Of a DNA stretch of 64,000 nt, positions 10,470 to 21,388 are shown piece by piece. Position 1 is the first letter of the stretch. The number at the start of each line of letters is the position of its first letter. The notes beneath the pieces were generated by a model. That model searched no databases. It worked only from the letters and a program-made list of their open reading frames with translations, and was not told where the DNA came from. The position numbers and the translations under genes were made by a program. Location: the NCBI GenBank assembly GCA_024364735.1, contig JAGFNQ010000953.1, positions 10,199-74,198 of the forward strand. The letters are read 5' to 3'. The stretch is from Boesenbergia rotunda (Eukaryota > Streptophyta > Magnoliopsida > Zingiberales > Zingiberaceae).

Positions 10470-12758
10470 TGTTAGTAATATGAGAGAAGTGTCCTAAGGC
10501 AATCGCCTTATGATTATAAACATTTATTCTAATAAATGAAAATTCACTATTTGAGTATACATGTTTGTGTATTTGATTGAGATCTTAAACTCATCTACTG
10601 AATGTCCGCAATACAATTCACAGCATAAGAGAATTTGTGATGGGATCACAACTAGTGATTATCTCTAAATGTGCAATTGTAAAGTATTGAAATTATCCCT
10701 AGTCGATGAATTGATAAAAACGGACACTATCAATTCTGTTGAGACTAGCATGGGTTATTCTCTAATCAGCTGATTCTCACTGGCTGGTGACATTGGGATG
10801 TCCAGAGATAAACATGGATGCTAGTTAAGGGAACTAGTTCATTGGAGTGACTAGCTGTAAGACTTCATATGGGAATCTACATGTAGATATGTCAATGAAG
10901 TTCTTACTGCAGCTTAAGTGCGATGTTCCTTTGACTTGCGGTGTTCAAGTCATCTTGGTCATGGAGACTTATACTTTAACATCTTAAGCAAGCATCTCCA
11001 AGGAGGTGTGGACCCAGGATGATTGGGTATAAGCCGAAGTGCCCGAAGATGTTTGAATAGCCTACAAAGGATTCACCACTCCTTGCGAGGAGATGTATAC
11101 CCAGGCCTATCGTCGGATTGTTACTCAAAATCTCTGGCCAGAGTATATCATGTTTAGAGTGCGAGTCTCTTAAATACATGAGAGTAATTAGAAATCCAAA
11201 GGACGAGAAAGACACTACTTGGGCTAGGTGTGACGTAGTCAGTCTAGTGGGGACTGACACAAACAGACCATGTCCTAAACCAAGTGGGTATAAGGTGGTG
11301 AAGGGAATGGGGCACGATTCATTAGAGCTGCTGAAGGGTTTCAGAATTACTTCTGAGGTCAAACCGTTGATCTTTCGATTAATTGGGGGTCATGATGTAC
11401 TACTAGGTGTCACTCATGATCGTTCTATAATTAGTTGATTATAGACGGCCAACATAAATCGAAAGCCTATTTAGTCACACGCACTACGAGTAATCCGAGG
11501 GATTTAAAACGAGTTGAAAATTGGATTTTTCAATCAAGAGAAATAAGTCGAATCTGAGTTAATCAGAGGCGCAACGGAAACTTAAAATGGCTAAGTCTTT
11601 TGAAGGCTTATTGGGCGAATTAAATGAGTTTAATTCGCGATCGGTTCGGGTTGTTTTGGCCGACCAAAGAGGGTGTCCACCCTCTTGGTTTGGCCGGCCA
11701 ATATAAAGGGGATAAACCAATTTAATTGGTTTAATTAATAAAATAAATCTAGTGCGATTTATTTTATAAATTATGGATAAATAAATTTGTATAAAGAAAT
11801 TTATATAAATAAATTTATAGAAATTTATTCTTTTTATGGAAGTTAAAATAATCCATGAATTGGTTTATTTTAATTTTATAAAATCAATTATGAATTGATT
11901 TTTCCATAATAAGAAAGTTTATAAATTTCTTATAAAATTTATTCCATAATTTAAAGGAGAGAGAAGAATTTGTTTTATTATAAATTAGTTGTAATAAAAT
12001 TAGGCATAACGGAATAAGTCATAAGAAATTTTATAAGATAAAATTCTTATAACTAATTCCGTTAATTCCGTTAAGAGGAGACTTGGCAAGGGAGAAGCAA
12101 CTATATAAAGAACCAAAGGGAAGCCTTTAATTCCTAATCAATAATTGATAGAGTTAATCTCTCCCTCTCTCTCTTTTATTCTTCTCTTCTCCTTCTCACT
12201 TTCCCTTAGGGCCGGCGCCCTTCACCAACCCTAGGGCCGGCGCACACCAACCCTAGGGCCGGCGCAATTTCATCCCTAGGTGGTTGCCGTGAGCTACCAA
12301 GAAGAAGGAGAAGCCAACCAAGAAGAAGAAGAAGCGGATCACATCTCCTTCCTTCTCGGAATTCGATTCCGTTTCTTGGGTGGTTAGTTTCCTATCTTTT
12401 CTCTTGACCTTCTAGTTGTGCCTTTAGAGAATCTAGTAGTTCTCGTCGGCACAAAACTCGTGGCTTTGCGAAGTCATCCCGAAGAGAACTCGGCGTGGAC
12501 GCGAATAGAGGCGGAGCTTCCAAGGGACGCTACGGTTGGATCTCGTCCCTTACTTCGAGTTACGAGAGGTACTTAGTAAATTAGTTTACTTTTCCGCAAA
12601 GTTTTAATTTATGATTATGTCAACACATCATAAGGTTGCATGCTAGATACGTGGTTAAAATAATTTAGGAAATTATTTTATGCTAATTCTTCCGCTGCAC
12701 GTAAAAATTTAAAATTTTACGAACCCGTATCCTTGTCGACATGCACCCGGTCCCAACA
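10470..12758 (+). mobile_element. Solo LTR of the C' copia family (2.29 kb)
   Basis: Begins TGTTAGTAATATGAGAG and ends CCCGGTCCCAACA. Perfect 5-bp target-site duplications CTTGT lie at 10465-10469 and 12759-12763, so this is a true solo LTR formed by recombination between two LTRs. Its terminal sequences match the LTR of C' (54557-56832, opposite strand). It contains a TATATAAA box at 12102-12109, a CT-rich leader and three tandem copies of a CCCTAGGGCCGGCGC motif at about 12208-12265. The 106-codon frame at 11118 is inside the LTR and is not a gene. Confidence 0.93.
12102..12109 (+). promoter_or_regulatory. TATA box of the solo LTR
   Basis: TATATAAA followed by a CT-rich stretch. The related LTR of C' has TATATAAAGG on the minus strand at 55231-55240, so the position is conserved. 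Confidence 0.6.
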
Positions 12759-12763
12759 CTTGT

Positions 12764-13315
12764 TGTGTCTGTGCATGTAAAATCCCTCAAATTAAATAAC
12801 TAAGTGGGAGAGGGACCCTAAGGGTCCCGTGGCCTCCATTACAATCTGATAAGTGATGCGAACAAATCTACGTGTCGGCTCTGAGTGCTTTCCTCCTCAT
12901 CGGATGGGCTTATTCTGCGAATCACTAGGTCAGAAAAGACTATAAAAAATTATTGAAGAGCTTTCCCATCGGACGACACATAATCGGAAATAATTTTCTT
13001 AGTGTCGTGTAATGGTAAACACTTAGATGCGAATAATAGTATCCTCCCCATCGGGGTCACAGCTATTATTTACAGGGCCGAAGTGAACCAACTATTAATC
13101 TTATTTGTCAAAAAGTTAGGTTGACAAGATAGTAAGATTAATGGGTAAAACCTCCTCTTACGAATGTAGAAATTCATATACGTCCACATCATCGTGGCAT
13201 GCAAATATCTCAGTGTTTAGAGGTGTTGGTTGATTTCAAAAATTTATTGTTTGAGGAATCAATTTATTTTAGAAATCTAAAGTTGTGATTGTTGTGATTC
13301 TCAGGTAGTTTCAAA
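12764..13315 (+). other. R5 copia 5' leader
   Basis: Non-coding leader before the gag ATG at 13316. It holds a perfect hairpin GGGACCCTAAGGGTCCC at 12812-12828 and three spaced CATCGG-containing segments (about 12899, 12968 and 13052). No TGGTATCAGAGC primer site is visible near its left edge. Role as dimerisation or packaging RNA is inference only. Confidence 0.45.
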
Positions 13316-13879
13316 ATGGCATTTAACCCACTAGCGACCATACTTAAGGAAAATAAGCTTACTAGCCCCAACTATATAGACTGGAAAAGAAACCTAGACA
13401 TTGTCCTTACTGCTGAAGAGTACAAATATGTGCTCTTCGAAGAATGTCCTGAAAAGCCTAGCGAGAACTCTAGTGAAGAGCAGAGGGAGCGCTTTAAGAA
13501 GTGGGTCAAGGTAGATGAGATGGCGCGGTGCTACATTCTGGCATCTATGTCGAATGTATTGCAACATCAGCATCAGGCCATGCCCACTACTTGTGATATG
13601 ATGCAGAAGCTCTTCGGGCACCAGGGTCAGGCCGCTTGGCAAGTTGCGATGAAGAGCTTGATGATGACTACTATGGTCGAAGGGACACCCGTAAGGGATC
13701 ATGTCCTTAAGATGATGGCTCACCTCAATGAGATTGAGGTACTGGGAGCACAGATCAATGGGGAAACCCAGGTCGACATTATACTCCAATCTCTGCCTTG
13801 GAGTTTTGAGCAGTTCCGACTCAACTACAATATAAACAAACATGAATATACGTTGGGGGAACTGCTAGGAGAACTCTAG
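13316..13879 (+). pseudogene. R5 copia gag, N-terminal part (interrupted)
   Basis: 187 codons of a Ty1/copia Gag (UBN2-type capsid region). It has the typical start with NPLATIL, the Y-x-W-x-R-N motif near residue 22, and the terminal region with LPxSFxQFRLNYNxNK that also occurs in C' (LPKSYSQFVMNYRMNK). The frame ends at TAG 13877-13879, which already belongs to the host: removing element B and one TSD leaves the TAG in frame, followed by an open gag continuation at 18876. The element was therefore probably already dead, or the stop arose later. Element B is inserted 4 nt after the stop. Confidence 0.8.
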
Positions 13880-13883
13880 GCGG

Positions 13884-15035
13884 TGTTGAGGCAATCTAAG
13901 GTCCGAAGTGACCTTGTGTTTTGATGTTTGGGCAAAGGGTTAAAGTTAGGTTTTCCCTTGTGTACTAATATGGGTATGTGAGTGTGCAGGTTGTACAGGT
14001 TTACACATATTGACTTGGCTGGACGGCTTCGGTATGGTGAAGGGCTGCATGGAGACAAGCTGGAAGCTTGTGTGCACCCGAGGGACTTGATATAGCAGGG
14101 ATGATGAGCCGAGGGGCACGGACTACGAGACGTACATGAAGGATGGCATGGAGACAAGCTGGAGGCTTGTGTGCATCTGAGGGACGAGGGCCGAAGATGA
14201 AGAGGGCGTGAAGGCAATAGTCAAGGCTGCTGGTGAAGAGTCAGCTAAGGCAAGGGACAAGAGCTGAGGGAAGATGACTCCAAGGGCAAGCTAAGAAGTG
14301 GACTTCAAAGGGCACACGTGAAGGGTGGCATGGAGGCAGGTCGAGGACTTGCGTGCGCATCCGAGGGACGATAGCCAGTGGAAAAGGACTTCAAGGAGCA
14401 AGCCAAGAGAGAATGCTTGAAGGCACATGTCGACGAGGGTCAAGAGAGTGAGGAAGAGTGTTTGTAGAGGCTGGGCAGTCGAATGGTGTTATAACAGTCG
14501 ACTGCCAGCATAAACAGAAACTCACAGTAGGTTCTGGACCCTGGGCCAGTTGACTGTCATTTTGGCAGTCGACTGGTAGGTGGCTGGTGAGCTGGCAAAT
14601 TCGAATGTTTGGGGTGTCAATGGTCGAATTTGGCTGGCACCAGTCGACTACCCTGGGGGCAGTCGACTGGTAGCGAGAAATCAGCCCCGAGTCCTATTTA
14701 AAGAGGACTTCGTGGTGGCTGAGTTTCTTGACGAAACTTGTCTTGGTTAAAGGCAAGTTAGTAGTCTTTGGGCTCAAGGTTGTCAAAGGTGTTGTGGTGA
14801 GGTTTCTCCACCCACAAGGAGCGATGAGAGCTAGCCAGAGGTTATCCGGGGAGTGATACACCGATGGATTCTTGGATTAGTCACCCGGCCGGGGTGGATA
14901 CCAAGTAAATTCTGATTGTTAGCGTTGTTTATTCTTTTTATTATTGTTTTCGCTATGCAACTAACAACGCAGGTACAAGAAAGATCCGTGATTCGCTATT
15001 CACCCCCCCTCTAGCGGACATAATCGATCCTAACA
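13884..15035 (+). repeat. B 5' LTR
   Basis: Starts TGTTGAGGCAATC and ends CGATCCTAACA. It contains CAGTCGACTG-type palindrome pairs at about 14474-14675, a TATTTAAA box at 14695-14702, and the end block gctattcacccccc. By eye it is nearly identical to 17716-18870; small differences include the run of C before ctctagcgg. Confidence 0.93.
14695..14702 (+). promoter_or_regulatory. TATA-like box in the B LTR
   Basis: TATTTAAA directly after the palindrome pair. The same arrangement occurs in the 3' LTR and in the R2, A1 and A2 LTRs, so it is a good candidate for the LTR core promoter. Confidence 0.6.
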
Positions 15036-15037
15036 AT

Positions 15038-15049
15038 TGGTATCAGAGC
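15038..15049 (+). promoter_or_regulatory. B primer binding site (tRNA-iMet)
   Basis: TGGTATCAGAGC, 2 nt after the LTR end. Confidence 0.95.
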
Positions 15050-15109
15050 GAAGGACCGCTCATGATTGGACTAACCGCCAAGAAGAGCACACGCTAGAGG
15101 GAAAAGAAA

Positions 15110-16733
15110 ATGGAAGATAAGTTGGGGGACAACATCTACACTCCGCCGGCCTACGACCATGACGATTTCGGGTATTGGAAGTCACGGATGGAGACGTGGT
15201 TCGGAATGGAGTGGGACCTTCGAATTGCGCTTGAAGAGCCCTTCGAGATTCCAAAGGATAAGCATGGGAAGAGGCTTAGACCTAGATATTGGAATCAAGA
15301 ACAAAAAAATCAATCCAAGGCGAATAAAAAGGTAATTGATATATTGCTTAACATTTTGCCTACTAATATTTTGAATGGTGTAGGAGCATACGAAAATGCA
15401 CATGATCTATGGAAAAAGGTAGAAGAAATCCATAAAAACCCTACACGAGATCAATTAGTGGAAGAGGCCGAGGAGGTAAACTCAATAGCCCAAGAAGAGG
15501 AGAAAAAGGAAGAAGAATCATCTACCTCCTCAAGTGAAATGGAAAAAAAAAAGTGAGAGGTCCTCCACCTCATCTATAGAAGAAGAAGAAGAAGTATCAA
15601 TTTCAAAAATTAAGGGGGAGGAGAGATCCATTTCCATACCGGAGCAAGAAAGAGCTCCAACCTCCACCAAAACCAAGACCAAGAACCATATCACATACTT
15701 TGGATGCAACGAAAAGGGGCACTACAAGGACAAGTGCCTGAAAGGTAAGAAGGAGGTACTCTCTAAACCAGGGTCCATTCAATTTAAATCTAACATGAAT
15801 TGCAGGAATGAAGAAGCCCAAGAAAAGAAAAAGAAGATTCGATGCTTCACATGTAGAGAGCTAGGGCACTACCACACCAAGTGCCCTAGAAAAGGTGAAC
15901 TAAAGAAAATGGAGCACTTGAGGAGATGGGAGAAAGAAGAAAGGAAGAAGAGAAGAAGCCCACATCAAGGTGGAACTCCAAAGGTAAGGAAGGTAATTCC
16001 TAACCTTAAGCCAAAATGTAATTCTAATACAAGTTCCTCCATGCATGATAAAAATAGAATTAATTATACATCCATGCATGCTAGGATTAATGAAAATTGC
16101 TTAATGGTGCACAATTTCGGATTTAAATATAATGATAGGACTAAGGTTAACAAGGTAGATCATAACCCTAGGAAAACATGCATCATGATCAACCTAGGAT
16201 CTTTGTACCTAAGGAACAAGGCACTAAGCCCAAGAAGGGAAGGAATGTGCCTAGAAAGGAGGGTCGGTCTAGGAATGTCCAAAGTGGACATATGGATTCT
16301 AGGTTTAGGAACCTAGAAAGGAAAAATCAAGCTTTAAGGGAAAAACTTTATAGGTTAAAGAAAACCCTAGAGAGATTCACTATCGGATCTAAGGGTTTAG
16401 ATATGGTGTTGGGTGGGTTAAACCGCACCAATGATAGATCGGGGTTGGGATACCGGTCTAAGAACTCCCATGCCAAGGGAAAGAAATATGCTAGGGTAGC
16501 ATATGATTATGGCAAGAAGGGGGAGTCCAAAAATGGCAAAGGGGTGTCATTTAAAGGAAAAAAGAAATGACTTAACCAAAGACAAGGTGTCTAAGATTAA
16601 GAGGGTTGAGTTTGTAGGCCAAGAGTCATCGGTGGAACACCGATGTGGCCTAGTGATGGTTGAGTCACCTAGGGAGGTGGATAGGGCTAAGAGCTCAAGG
16701 GGGAGCTCTAGGAGCCTTTGGGATATATGGTGA
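15110..16733 (+). pseudogene. B gag, broken by frameshifts
   Basis: Gag-like polyprotein start with IYTPPAYD, then Y-W-K-S-R-M-E-T-W and a capsid-like region to about residue 115, an acidic Ser/Glu tail, and two CCHC knuckles: the first is damaged (YFGCNEKGHYKDKC, first Cys to Tyr), the second intact (CFTCRELGHYHTKC). A coiled coil follows, then the GLDMVLG...DRSGLGYR motif, and the frame ends in SLWDIW. Three frame changes break it: near 15541-15550 (run of ten A), near 16170 and near 16557-16566 (A-rich). Comparison with A2 shows the intact order. Because the LTRs are young, the breaks are recent, were mobilised in trans, or are homopolymer errors. No pol follows. Confidence 0.85.
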
Positions 16734-17715
16734 ATGGATCTTTGGAGGGTTCCTCCTAGAGGTTTAGTTGGACCATAGAGTGTGCCAAAGGAATTGGAGA
16801 CGGACTTGAGTCTCAATTCTTGGGTTTTGGCACGGTTTCATGCATGGAAATATGACATTGAGGTCATATTGCATGAAAATTAGTTTTTGGTGTGTAATTG
16901 CCATGTAAATCAATGCTAGGGACGCATTGTGGGTTGACATGGGCAGAGGCATCAAGGGGAAACCAAAACTAGGACTTTTGGTTAAAGTTTGAGTGAACAT
17001 TTTTGCTAGTTTTTGGGTTTTGTGTCAAACTTGGGAATGGTGATAGAAACATTTTGGAATGTATTTTTCCCAAGTAGATATGGGTACCACAAACTTCTCC
17101 ACAAAATTTAGGAATTTTTGGAGATTTGTGGAATTTCTGGCGCATTTCTGAATTTCGTCAAAAAGGTTGAAATTTCTGATTTTCAGAGTATCAGTCGACT
17201 GCCCTGGGGGCAGTCGACTGGTCAAGGCTGATTTTTGTATCAGCAGCTGGTTTGGGTTCCAAATAATGCAAAACAAGTGTATGGGGGGCTAGTACACATT
17301 GTTTATGGTCATTGGGGATTGAAAGAACCAATAATTGGGATATTGTTGGGCTCTTTTTGATGTTAGGCAAAGGGGGAGAAGTGTTGGGTTTAAGTTGGAA
17401 AACCAAACACACCTTTGCTACAAACCCTTGGTTTAGGGGGAGCTAGGATTAAGGGGGAGCATGGTTGCTCCATTCTTGGCGTAAGGGGAACCTGGGAGAG
17501 GTTCTTAAAAAGCCTTTGTAAGTCCAATGTAGGGGGAGCTTGGGAGAAGCTTTAAAAAGCCCATTTTTTGTGAAAATTCCTAACTTTGAGGGTTAGGTGT
17601 GGGATGCCTTGGGATAGGATCCATTTTTGCATTGCATATGCATTGTTTTTGCTACTAACTACTATTTTGCTTTCCCTAACTTAAACGTATTGCCAAACAT
17701 CAAAAAGGGGGAGAT
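16734..17715 (+). other. B 3' non-coding region
   Basis: No ORF of note. Holds a CAGTCGACTG palindrome pair (17188-17222) and repeated polypurine tracts at about 17371, 17436, 17453, 17533 and 17702. The same order occurs in A1 and A2, so the arrangement is conserved within the gag-only family. A lone cctaactttgagggttagg hairpin unit is at about 17579. Confidence 0.8.
17702..17714 (+). promoter_or_regulatory. B polypurine tract
   Basis: AAAAAGGGGGAGA immediately before the 3' LTR start at 17716. Confidence 0.93.
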
Positions 17716-18870
17716 TGTTGAGGCAATCTAAGGTCCGAAGTGACCTTGTGTTTTGATGTTTGGGCAAAGGGTTTAAGTTAAGTTTTTCCTTGTGTACTAA
17801 TATGGGTATGTGAGTGTGCAGGTTGTACAGGTTTACACATATTGACTTGGCTGGACGGCTTCGGTATGGTGAAGGGTTGCATGGAGACAAGCTGGAAGCT
17901 TGTGTGCACCCGAGGGACCTGATATAGCAGGGATGATGAGCCGAGGGGCGCGGACTTCGAGACGTACGTGAAGGATGGCATGGAGACAAGCTGGAGGCTT
18001 GTGTGCATCCGAGGGACGAGGGTCGAAGATGAAGAGGGCGTGAAGGCAATAGTCAAGGCTGCTGGTGAAGAGTCAGCTAAGGCAAGGGACAAGAGCCGAG
18101 GGAAGATGACTCCAAGGGCAAGCTAAGAAGTGGACTTCAAAGGGCACACGTGAAGGGTGGCATGGAGGCAGGTCGAGGACTTGCGTGCACATCCGAGGGA
18201 CGATAGCCGGTGGAAGAGGACTTCAAGGAGCAAGCCAAGAGAGAATGCTTGAAGGCACATGTCGACGAGGGTCAAGAGAGTGAGGAAGATTGTTTGTAGA
18301 GGCTGGGCAGTCGACTGGTGTTATAACAGTCGACTGCCAGCGCAAACAGAAACTCACAGTAGGTTCTGGACCCTGGGCCAATCGACTGCCATTTTGGCAG
18401 TCGACTGGTATGTGGCTGGTGAGCTGGCAAATTCGAACGTTGGGGGTGTCAACGGTCGAATTTGGCTGGCACCAGTCGACTGCCCTGGGGGCAGTTGACT
18501 GGTAGCGAGAAATCAGCCCCGAGTCCTATTTAAAGAGGACTTCGTGATGGCTGAGCTTCTTGACGAAACTTGTCTTGGTTAAAGGCAAGTTAGTAGTCTT
18601 TGGGCTCAAGGTTGTCAAAGGTGTTGTGGTGAGGTTTCTCCACCCACAAGGAGCGACGAGAGCTAGCCGGAGGTTATCCGGGGAGTGATCCACCGACGGA
18701 TTCTTGGATTAGTCACCCGGCCGGGGTGGATACCAAGTAAATTCTGATTGTTAGCGTTGTTTATTCTTTTTATTATTGTTTTCGCTGTGCAACTAACAAC
18801 GCAGGTACAAGAAAGATCCGTGATTCGCTATTCACCCCCCCCCCTCTAGCGGACATAATCGATCCTAACA
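17716..18870 (+). repeat. B 3' LTR
   Basis: TGTTGAGGC...CCTAACA, followed by the TSD GGCGG. Same internal landmarks as the 5' LTR. Confidence 0.95.
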
Positions 18871-18875
18871 GGCGG

Positions 18876-19490
18876 TAGAGGGGCTCTTTCGTCAGAGTTC
18901 ACAGGCCTTGGTCACTCAGAAGGTTTCTACTTCTGTGCCGAAAGGCAGGAAGAAGAAGGAACAAGGTGGTACAAGAAGGTAGCTGGATCGCAGGGACCAT
19001 AGAAGAAGCCGAGAGGCAAGTGCTTCACGTGTAAACAAACTAGACATTGGAAGGTGAACTGTCCCTGTCATCAAAAGAAAGGTATATCTTTTTCTTTTGT
19101 CATTGTAACATGTTTAGCGGTGTTATCTACTGGTACCTGGTGTGTAGATATAGATGCCACTAATCATGTCTGCAATTCTTTGCAGGGGCTCCAGGAAGCC
19201 TAACGACTAGATGAGGAAGAGATTACCGTCTACATGGGATAAGCTACGAAGATGATGACTATTGCAGTGAGAGTTATTTGTCTTTAGATAGGAAAATAAA
19301 ATTTTGGTTTTTAGAATATTCCTTTTATGTACCTAATTTTTAGAAAGAACTATGGTTCAGTTTCTGAAATAATGGATATTCTATTGCTTTTTGTTGTGAA
19401 AAGTGGAATAGAAAGATTATCTATTTAGGAACATGGATAAGTAATTTGTGCATTTTAAAACCAAAATCTCCCGTGATGCAATTAGATGTT
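18876..19490 (+). pseudogene. R5 copia gag C-terminus and protease remnant
   Basis: Continuation of the gag at 13316 after element B. A CCHC knuckle CFTCKQTRHWKVNC is encoded at about 19021-19062, after a frameshift relative to the upstream frame. It is followed by a decayed protease start in which the usual D-T-G active site reads D-I-D within WCVDIDATNHVCN (about 19138-19176; compare WVLDTGCSSHICN in C'). Several stops follow. Integrase and RT are missing, cut by the LTR fragment at 19491. Confidence 0.75.
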
Positions 19491-20363
19491 TGTTGGGGCA
19501 ATCGACCCAAGTATGATCGGGAGGATCATGGGTTTTGATGTGTGTGTCAATATGATTAAGTTAGGATTTTATGTTGATCGAATATATGTATGTGAGTGTG
19601 TAGGTTTGCAGGATACATATAGACTTGGTTGGACGTCTTCGGGTACGGTGAAGGGTGTCATGGAGGCAAGCCATGGGCTTGTGTGCGTATCCGAGAGATC
19701 ATGGACAAAGCAGGGACGATGAGCCGAGGGAGGCGGACTTTGAGGAGTATGTGAAGGATGGCATGGAGGCAAGCCGAGGGCTTGTGTGCGCATCTGAGGG
19801 ACGAGAGCCAAAGTCGAAGAGGGCTTGAAGGCAACAGGTCGAGGCTGTTGGAGCAAGAGCGATGAGCTGAGGGAAGCAGACTTCGAGGCATGCGTGAAGG
19901 ATGGCATGGAGGCAAGCCAAGGGCTTGTGTGCGCATCTGAGGGATGGGAGTCAAAGTTGAAGAGGGCTTGAAGGCAACAGATGGACGCTGCAGGATGAAG
20001 AGTCAACCAGGTCGAGAGGTTCCGAGTGCTGAGGGAATTGTACTCAGGGGGGGCTAAGTCGTGAGGGTTCGAGTGCTGAGAGAAATGTACTCGGGAAGAA
20101 TAACCCTAGACTTAGGCAGTGGACCAGTCGACTGATAGGGTCCACAGAAAGATCAGTTACCAGAATTGGAATTGTCATTCAAATTCGACCAGTCGACTGG
20201 TGATGGACCAGTCGACTGGTAACAGTCATATCAACCTCGAGCTCTATTTAAGGGAGCTCATTTATGGTTGTTTCTTCTTGGCGAAACTAGCTTGGTTAGA
20301 GCTTGTTAGTAGCCTACTATTGCTCAGGGATTGTCCAAGGTTTGTAGCGAGGTTTCTCCACAC
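19491..20363 (+). mobile_element. LTR fragment K (GTCGAC-type)
   Basis: Starts TGTTGGGGCAATCGACCC, resembling the starts of the A and B LTRs, with repeated gcatggaggcaagcc...cttgtgtgcgcatc modules (19655-19945, three or more copies), CAGTCGACTG palindromes (20126-20220) and a TATTTAAG-like box. It stops at gaggtttctccac, where element D begins. The antisense ORFs at 19569-20006 derive from the module repeats and are not genes. Confidence 0.8.
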
Positions 20364-20454
20364 TGTTGATGAAGTCTGACCCTGATTGTTGTTTTGGTGT
20401 TTGACATGGATATAAGTCCAGGTGGATCGGGAGATCGCACGCTGGCATGTGAAA

Positions 20455-20800
20455 AATCCTAACTTGGAGGGTTAGGTGATTCGAAATCTCGGTGAGTGAA
20501 GTCAGGTCCTGGTGAGTGAAGCCAGGAAGCCTAACTTGGAGGGTTAGGAGTGGAAAAGTCCTATCTTGGAGGGCTAGGTGTGGAAATTCCTAACTCGGAG
20601 GGTTAGGTGATTGGAAATCCCGGTGAGTGAAGCCGGGTCCTGGTGAGTGAAGCCAGGAAGCCTAACTTGGAGGGTTAGGTGTGGAAAAGTCTTAGCTTGG
20701 AGAGCTAGGTGTGGAAATTCCTAACTCGGAGGGTTAAGTGATTGGAAATCCCGGTGAGTGAAGCCGGGTCCTGGTGAGTGAAGCCAGGTTGACTGAAGTC
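20455..20800 (+). repeat. Hairpin array in the D LTR
   Basis: Repeated short hairpins whose arms differ between units but stay complementary: CCTAACTTGGAGGGTTAGG, CCCGGTGAGTGAAGCCGGG and CCTGGTGAGTGAAGCCAGG. Units are separated by short spacers such as tggaaat. Confidence 0.85.
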
Positions 20801-20904
20801 CTGGTGAGTGAAGCTGGGCACGGAGTCTTGGTCCGAGGGACTGAGCACGAGTCAGGGGAGGCTGAGAGCCAGTTCTCTTGACTTAGAGTGGGTTTGGCCT
20901 TGCC

Positions 20905-21388
20905 TGGATCGGTCTGGTGACCGATCAGGGAAGTTGGCATGGAGTTCCCTCTTGGATCGGTCTGGTGACCGATCCAGCGATGTCTGATCGGTCTGGTGAC
21001 CGATCAGGGAACATACGGTGACTTTGGCAAACCTACTGATCGGCTCCTGATCGGTCCGGTGACCGATCTGGAACACTGTTCAGATCGTTCTAGTGAACGA
21101 TCAAATGTCGCGAGTTCCTCACTATGATCGATCAGGATGCATCCTGATCGGTCTGAGCATGTCCTGATCGGTCTGGTGACCGATCAGGAGGGTTGGACTG
21201 CGAAGCTGAGAAATCACCCTGCAAAGGGGTGGATCGGTCTGGTGACCGATCCACGACTTCGGATCGGTCTGGTGATCGGTCCCGGAGAAGTCGCGATTTC
21301 TGATTACGCGTTGGGGACCGATCAGGATAGAGTCTGATCGGTCTGGTGATCGATCAGGAGTTACTCTAATCGGTCCGGTGACCGATCA
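20905..21388 (+). repeat. GATCGGTC/GACCGATC palindrome array in the D LTR
   Basis: About ten copies of GATCGGTCTGGTGACCGATC, with variable flanks that often extend the pairing (ctggatcg...cgatccag or cctgatcg...cgatcagg). One unit at about 21082 reads GATCGTTC...GAACGATC, changed in both arms. Confidence 0.9.

Larger units (their letters stand above)
13884..18870 (+). mobile_element. Element B: complete gag-only copia (Sirevirus-like) element
   Basis: Two closely similar LTRs (1152 and 1155 bp), a tRNA-iMet primer site, a gag region, a 3' non-coding region with repeated PPTs, and perfect 5-bp target-site duplications GGCGG at 13879-13883 and 18871-18875. There is no protease, integrase or reverse transcriptase, so B is non-autonomous. 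It lies inside the gag of R5. The closely matching LTRs indicate recent insertion. Confidence 0.95.

Noticed and set aside
11118..11438. 106-codon ORF (and 128-codon antisense ORF)
   Set aside because: Inside the solo LTR; equivalent sequence in the C' LTR is broken. No domain recognised.
13394..13843. 149-codon minus-strand ORF
   Set aside because: Antisense shadow of the R5 gag.
19569..20006. Pro/Ser/His-rich ORFs on the minus strand
   Set aside because: Produced by the repeated ggcatggaggcaagc modules of a GTCGAC-type LTR; the same artefact occurs at 13876-14217, 17681-18092, 42273-42596 and 49672-49956.
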